Translations under genes and position numbers: made by a program
Shown: positions 59,901 through 64,000 of the stretch, one piece after another
How positions within the stretch are numbered: the stretch's first letter is position 1
Layout: each line of letters starts with the position of its first letter
Origin: Salvia splendens
Lineage: Eukaryota; Streptophyta; Magnoliopsida; Lamiales; Lamiaceae
Direction of reading: 5' to 3'
DNA: 64,000 nucleotides
Assembly: GCF_004379255.2 (NCBI RefSeq)
Contig: NC_056035.1
Span: 33,309,208-33,373,207 of the forward strand
The notes under the pieces: generated by a model
What the model was told of the DNA's origin: nothing
What the model saw: the letters and a program-made list of their open reading frames with translations, nothing else
The model's database searches: none

Positions 59901-60230
59901 GAAATGAATGACGACGGACTGAGAGCAGAACTAGATCTCGCCGAAGAAAGAAGAGAATTGGCGTGCATAAAAGCAGCCAAGTATAAGGAGCAAGTAGCCC
60001 GGTATTATAACCAAAGGGTGAAAAAGCTTCAATTTCAAGTGGGAGATCTCGTCTTGAGAAACAACGAAGTAAGCCGAGCAGAAAAGCTGGGCAAACTCGA
60101 ACCCACATGGGAGGGTCCATATCGGGTGTCAGAGGTCCTCGGCAAAGGGTCTTATAAATTGACTCACATGTCAGGAGAACAAGTACCCCGAACATGGCAC
60201 GTCTCCAACCTCAAGAAGTTCCACTTGTAA
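56967..60230 (+). CDS. Tat pol: RT, two RNase H, integrase
   Basis: 1,087 codons from the first ATG; the frame is open from the gag stop. RT carries WRMCIDFTDLNKHCP and YVDD (about residue 229). The first RNase H (about 375-455) reads LAASDQTISAVL, lacking the usual first Asp, as in other Tat elements where it has decayed. A second, archaeal/plant-like RNase H (about 529-650) has FVDGASNKMGSGAG, NNEAEYEALL and the DSQ motif. Integrase has an H2C2 finger (about 741-785: H-x-H...CTKC), a DIVGP start and DNGTQF, and HPQANGQTE. Its end has the EPTWEGPYRV segment. All catalytic segments other than the first RNase H look intact. Confidence 0.94.
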   Translation: MTEVIPEPNSMTVQLYEDDPSRTVKIGFAGTPLLREKTIQLLKEYKDVFAWSPLDMTGVPPEVITHRLNIDPSVRPIKQKQRLFAAERSQVIHDEVRQLLKADVLFEVKYPSWVANPVMIKKKEGGWRMCIDFTDLNKHCPKDCYPLPNIDKKVEALIGFEIFCFLDLYKGYHQVLMDEIDASKTAFITDFGIFAYKKMPFGLKNAGATYQRMVDKLFRHLIGKEVEVYVDDIVVKSKSTSEYEHNLKSTLNVLKKANLKLNPQKCTFLVDSGKFLGCWVSKDGLKANPSKVQIVQNMAMPKSIHDVQRLTGCLAALNRFLSQAAEKQLPFFKVLKKAPKFEWGAEQKKAFDELKSYLAELPILSAPTEAEVIFLYLAASDQTISAVLVREEGLKQLPIYFTSRALRGPETRYQPLEKIALALVNAARRLRPYFYAHKVCVLTDLPLRQVLTKPEASGRIAKWAIELGEHTIEYLPRKAIKGQALADFLAEAKFDQAIPVIAEQKNSANAELAQPLESEVEPPDCWSGFVDGASNKMGSGAGILLVAPDGHEVAYSLRFLFPTTNNEAEYEALLAGLQLAQSLLVKSLKVHCDSQVIVNHMLGTSEARDERMKKYLDKAQSISRSFSYFRIIRIPRAENSRADALSKLASDPSSKAEELMHRSIDEAEVHSVSSSPNWMTPILQYLDQGQLPEDKREARKITCRALRYELHEGVLFRKSYLQPLLRCVGPEETDYILREVHEGSCGSHIGARALAKKVLRWGYYWPTMVQEAVQLVKKCTKCQIHANVPRMPQTDLYTMQSPWPFMQWGIDIVGPLPQAPRQMKFLIVAVDYFTKWVEAEPLATITSSKALDFVWKNIVCRFGIPHILISDNGTQFTDKTFKNWCQELNIQQRFTSVSHPQANGQTEVTNRILVKGLKARLEQAKGQWVENLPQVLWSYRTTPKTSNGETPYSLVYGTEAVIPVEIGVPSPRTLNFSSEMNDDGLRAELDLAEERRELACIKAAKYKEQVARYYNQRVKKLQFQVGDLVLRNNEVSRAEKLGKLEPTWEGPYRVSEVLGKGSYKLTHMSGEQVPRTWHVSNLKKFHL

Positions 60231-60474
60231 GAGACAAAGTCCGGTCAGTCTGTCTTGTGTCTAGTTCGGTCATAGGGGTACATGTTTTTATTTGTTTGTT
60301 TTTACTTGTACCTTTTACTTGTCGTTTTATAAAAAGTTTAAAGTTTTTTTCTTTCGTCTTTTTCATTTTTTCTCTATGTGTTTTGTCTCTATGTGCTTGT
60401 CGTCTCTTATAAATGGTACCAAGGTATATCGTTCTTTAAAGACTGATCCCCTTTTTAGATCGATTATTAAAGAC

Positions 60475-60645
60475 TATTGTGAGTCCAAGCTTCTAAGGAG
60501 GATATAAGACCACAAGTCAGCTTAACAAGCAGTCCGTCTGAAACGAACTGCAATAAGCCAACGATTGTGAGTCCAAGCTTCCAAGGAGGATACAAGACCG
60601 CAATTCAGCTTAACAAGCACTTCGTCTGAAACGAACTGCAATAAG
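60475..60645 (+). repeat. Two ~85-90-bp direct repeats
   Basis: Units begin ATTGTGAGTCCAAGCTTC and end AACGAACTGCAATAAG, differing at a few sites. They lie downstream of pol in the region where Tat elements commonly carry tandem repeats. Confidence 0.85.
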
Positions 60646-60659
60646 GGAAAGTCCGATCC

Positions 60660-61105
60660 ACGCGATAAACCTCGCCGAATTAGGACGACCAAGTTCGGTC
60701 AAAGAAGTTTACCTCATAAGACCGGGGACGACCATGTCTGGTCAAAGAGGTTTACTGCATAAGACCACTTCGGTTAACGGGGAAAGTCCGATCCACGCGA
60801 TAAAACTCGCCGAATTAGGACAAGGGAAAGTTCGATCCCGGCGACAAAAATCGCCAAATTAGAACACAAACCAAGTCTGGTCAAAGATGTTTATTTCATC
60901 AGACCAAAGACGAGTCCGGTCAAAGATGTTTATTTCATCAGACCAAAGACGAGTCCGGTCAAAGATGTTTATTTCATCAGACCAAAGACGAGTCCGGTCA
61001 AAGATGTTTATTTCATCAGACCAAAGACGAGTCCGGTCAAAGAAGTTTACTTCATAAGACCAAGGACCAAGTTCGGTCAAAGAAGTTTACTTCATAAGAC
61101 CGAGG
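60660..61105 (+). repeat. 39-bp tandem repeat zone
   Basis: From about 60868 to 61105 there are six units of 39-40 bp built on GTCCGGTCAAAGATGTTTAT...CATCAGACCAAAG. Three are identical; the last two have GAAGTTTACTTCATAAG. Related units occur from 60690, with interspersed GGGAAAGTCCGATCCACGCG repeats. The 39-bp length is a multiple of three, so the array is open in several frames; no protein is implied. Such arrays can seed satellite DNA. Confidence 0.9.
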
Positions 61106-61242
61106 ACAAGTACGATGAAATTTTTTCGCTAAGCTGTAAATACAGTGTTAGAAGCGAAAACAAAATTTCATTTTTCAAATCTTGTTCGGCATACAACTCA
61201 GCTACCCTACAAAATGGCGTTACGCTATTACAAAGGACTATT

Positions 61243-64000
61243 CTACTGTCCAGGGTTGCTGAAGTTAAGCCACCTATCTGCAAAATCCTCTGGAAGCCGA
61301 GTTCGGTTGTTCCGAGCAGATGAAGAATAAGCAGGTCGACGAGATGCTATCCTCGACCCAACGCCTCTTCCCCGAGCCCGAGAAGTCCTAACACCTCGGC
61401 GATGAAGAGTCTCTGCAATAATCATCTGCTGATCTTGCTCGCTCATAGTCACAACTCCTCGGCGAATTTCAGTCCGTCCCTGTCTTGACGATTCCGGTTG
61501 CTCCTGAGCCCGTTCTCGTCTTGACGTTTCCGGCTGTTCCGGAGTTCGTTGTTGACTGGAAGTAGGATTTTGAACAAGGGAACCAGAGGCTTGATCTGGA
61601 GTGCGAGCATCTGTTGGCACGACATGCCGAAGGAATCTTTCTATGGAGGGGCGCCGAGAAAGAACAATGTCGTACCGAGAAGCCCAGCGCCGTAATGATT
61701 TCACAACTTGTTGGCAAGCCGAGCTCTCCAGCGCATTGTTCCTCCGGAGTACATGATATTCCTCCCACAGTTCGTCAACTCGACTCTGAACATCTGATAT
61801 GGTCAATCCCCCGCGCACACGGATGTAATCCTCGTACGCAGTCCTCTCAGCAACGGTCGTATTCAGCTCGGCCTCCAGATCCTTCTTATCGGACTCTAAG
61901 TCCTTATTATCGGCCTCCAGCTTCACTAAACGAGCCAGAAGCTCGTCATTCTTCGTCTGATCGGCTATAGCTCTTTGCTCAGCTTCGTCTAAAGCCGAAG
62001 AGTACAGCCGTTTCCAGTGAAGTATCTCCATCTCCTTGAGTACAAAGCAGCTATATTAGTTCGGCAGCTGTACCGAGCAGATAGTAAAATACAACAGGAA
62101 TAAAGGCGAGTACGAAAAGCTATACGAAGACAAGTGTAGAGAATTTTTCATTCACAAGGAAAATTTTTACACTAGGAGGGCTTCAAGGCCATTTTACAAG
62201 GAAGAAACTAGACTAAGAGAAGGGAGACGAAATCATACTCCACCAGCTTCGTCTCCGGCTCCTTGGTCTGGTTCAGCTTCTTTCTCCTGAGCTACTTCAG
62301 CCTCGGCCTCGCCTCCTGCCGGCCTCGCCTCCGCCTCCTGATCGGCTTCCTTCTCCGGATGCCCGGCCCGCTCGACTTCGGCCTCCAGCTCCAGCGGCTC
62401 GGCCTCACCCTCTCCGTTGTAAGTCGAAGCGGGTGAAACGGGTCCCACGGAGGCGAAGATAGCCTCCAGGTTCTCGTCCCGATCAGCTCGACAACTCCGG
62501 ACTCGGTCTGCAGAAAGCAGGACCGAGGATGAAGCGAGCTCCTCAAGGAGCGGCAGATTCTGAAGCCGAGCTGCTATCTCTCGGCTGTACAGAGGCAGCA
62601 CGACGTCGGCCCCCTGCTCGCCCTTATCGGCAATTAGCCTTACCAGACTACCGACAAAGGCCGAGAACTGGCTGCTCAAAAAGAGTTTCTCTGTGTAAAC
62701 ACGGAGAGCCTCCCCCTGGGCAGCCACGGCGGCAGCATCCCTCCGTTTCGTCTGCTCTCGCTGGATGACGAGCTGGTTTTTGGCAAACTGAGCTTCATCC
62801 TGGGCCGAAATCCTAGCAGCTCTGGCTTTCTCAAAGTTAGCCTCAGCCTGTTCGGCCCGATGACAAGCAGCCGCCAACTTCCTCTGCATCTCAGCATAGT
62901 CATTGGACGCTTTGGAGAGTTCGACGGCGACGAGCTTGGAGAGCATATCGTTCCTCTGAAAATGGATAAAGAAAAAAGTCAACAAAGGGGCCACAAAAAA
63001 TACAGGAAAAAAGCAAGGCCAGAAAATCAAGAAGAGAATTCACCTCGGCGAAGTCCGTGGGCCATAAAAACGGCTCACAGATATGTTCCGAAGGAGGCGC
63101 CAAGACCACGTCTTTCTCTGGCGCTCTCGGGGGCTTCTGGGCCTTCCCCCTCCCCTTTGCCGAAGTCGACTCCGGCTTCTTCGGATCCGAAGAGGTTTTT
63201 TGCCTTTTCGGAGTCCTCTCGGCATCAGACGCCGAGCTGGTGGTTTTCGGCCTCTCCGGCTCCTTGGACTCCGAAGATTTGCGGCTAGCCTTACTCAGCA
63301 TGTACACTGCCAAAAAGCAAGAAAGCAAAGTCAGATTTTCTTCGTTAAAGCAGTAGAGCATAAAGATAAAGAGAAATCCTCACCCTCGGCCTCTTCGTCC
63401 GAAGACGAGATGTTGAACACGACGTCGCCCTTGACGAGCTCAGACTCCGTGTATTGTTTCCTAACTATGGGAATCTTGTTGAGCTCGCCATCGAGCGCGT
63501 CCAACGGTTCAGGCCGAGGGTGACGGATAACGGACTCCGGCCCTCTCCAGGGAAAACTAGGAGCCGCGGTCCTATCATAGTAGAAGAAGCGATTTTGCCA
63601 CTTCGGCCACTTCGTTTTACAAAAGGCCCTAAAGGGCTGTAAAGGGATCAAGTAAAACCAAGACCCCTTCCTCTTAAATTGAAAAAATTTAAGGATCGCC
63701 TTCAAAGACAAATCCCTTCCTAACCTACGGAGTTCGGCAGCGAAGGCCGACAAGTGCCTCCAAGAGTTCGGAGTCACTTGGCCTAAAGGAAGCTGAAAAA
63801 AATCTAGTAAATCTATAAAGGCGGAAGGGAGGGGGAAACGAAGCCCGCATTCTAAGCAGGCCTCGTACACGGTGGCGTACCCCTCCGGCGGGGAGTCAGC
63901 CCTATGATCACCGTCAGGTACCACCGCCTTCCCCCCAGGAAAAAAGTATTTTTCGGGTAGGGATATCACAGTATCCTTACTCAAAATACTATGGAAATAC
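61243..64000 (-). CDS. Spliced antisense ORF of the Tat element, partial
   Basis: On - at least four exons join in phase: >64000-63384, 63306-63044, 62955-62239, 62034-61243, all GT-AG. Exon 1 contains the segment known as the putative gypsy-type transposon domain (PLPSAFIDLLDFFQLPLGQ, TPNSWRHLSAFAAEL), and is cut by the window edge. Exon 2 is Lys/Ser/Pro-rich and basic. Exons 3 and 4 are long helical, Glu/Lys/Ala-rich coiled-coil candidates; exon 4 ends in an Arg-rich tail and a stop at 61243. Retand-type Tat elements carry such an additional ORF antisense to gag-pol; its function is unknown. It would need its own promoter, perhaps toward the 3' LTR. Confidence 0.82.

Larger units (their letters stand above)
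54181..64000 (+). mobile_element. Ty3 Tat/Retand-type retrotransposon, 3' end outside window
   Basis: Starts with a 598-bp 5' LTR and a primer site, then gag-protease, pol with two RNase H domains, a tandem-repeat zone, and a spliced antisense ORF that runs off the window. RT-RNaseH-second RNaseH-integrase order and an extra antisense ORF are marks of the Tat lineage (Retand-like). Frames are long and open, so the copy is young or lightly decayed. Confidence 0.93.

Noticed and set aside
60859..61080. 73-codon ORF with repeated DEINIFDRTRLWS
   Set aside because: Direct product of the 39-bp tandem repeat; open in several frames by length alone.

Overview
This is nuclear DNA from a flowering plant, most likely a eudicot. 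Genes are intron-rich, spacers are AT-rich and crowded with Stowaway-type miniature elements, and the transposons are plant lineages (MULE, Copia, Ty3 with a tRNA-type primer site). The two clear host genes are plant forms of a Mediator subunit and a SNF2 remodeller. A lamiid/asterid source is a guess from overall look only.

Layout. 1-4333: non-coding spacer with several Stowaway MITEs, one nested in another. 4334-9224: a complete 4.9-kb Mutator-like element (MULE) with ~329-bp terminal inverted repeats and a 10-bp target duplication. It carries a truncated plant-mobile-domain gene on + and a broken MURA-type transposase on -. Each TIR holds seven palindromes of the form GACGCATGA-N3-TCATGCGTC. 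10206-15285: MED8 (12 exons). 16714-25441: an ALC1-like SNF2 ATPase with a C-terminal macro-like region (CHR10 type, 17 exons, one only 8 nt). 28992-34051: a complete but decayed Copia element on -, inserted into a ~150-bp tandem repeat. 40065-41035 (-): a small DUF1639 gene. 41036-44171: spacer with MITEs. 44172-48026: a very young gag-only LTR element (TR-GAG type), itself split by a 1.1-kb solo LTR. 48032-54180: non-coding spacer holding a hAT-type MITE and a 1.55-kb MULE MITE that contains a second MULE MITE. 54181 to the window end: the 5' LTR, gag-pro, pol, tandem-repeat zone and spliced antisense ORF of a Ty3 Tat/Retand-type retrotransposon, whose 3' LTR lies outside the window.

The three host genes are not functionally linked; MED8 and CHR10 lie head to tail on +, 1.4 kb apart. 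The rest is a layered record of insertions, and most boundaries are fixed by visible target-site duplications. The most unusual items are the palindrome-array MULE with its internal TIR scar, the leaky-type stop (TAG CAA TCA) between protease and RT of the Tat element, its four-exon antisense gene, the 8-nt microexon inside the ATPase Walker motif, and the solo LTR nested in a 99%-identical-LTR TR-GAG.
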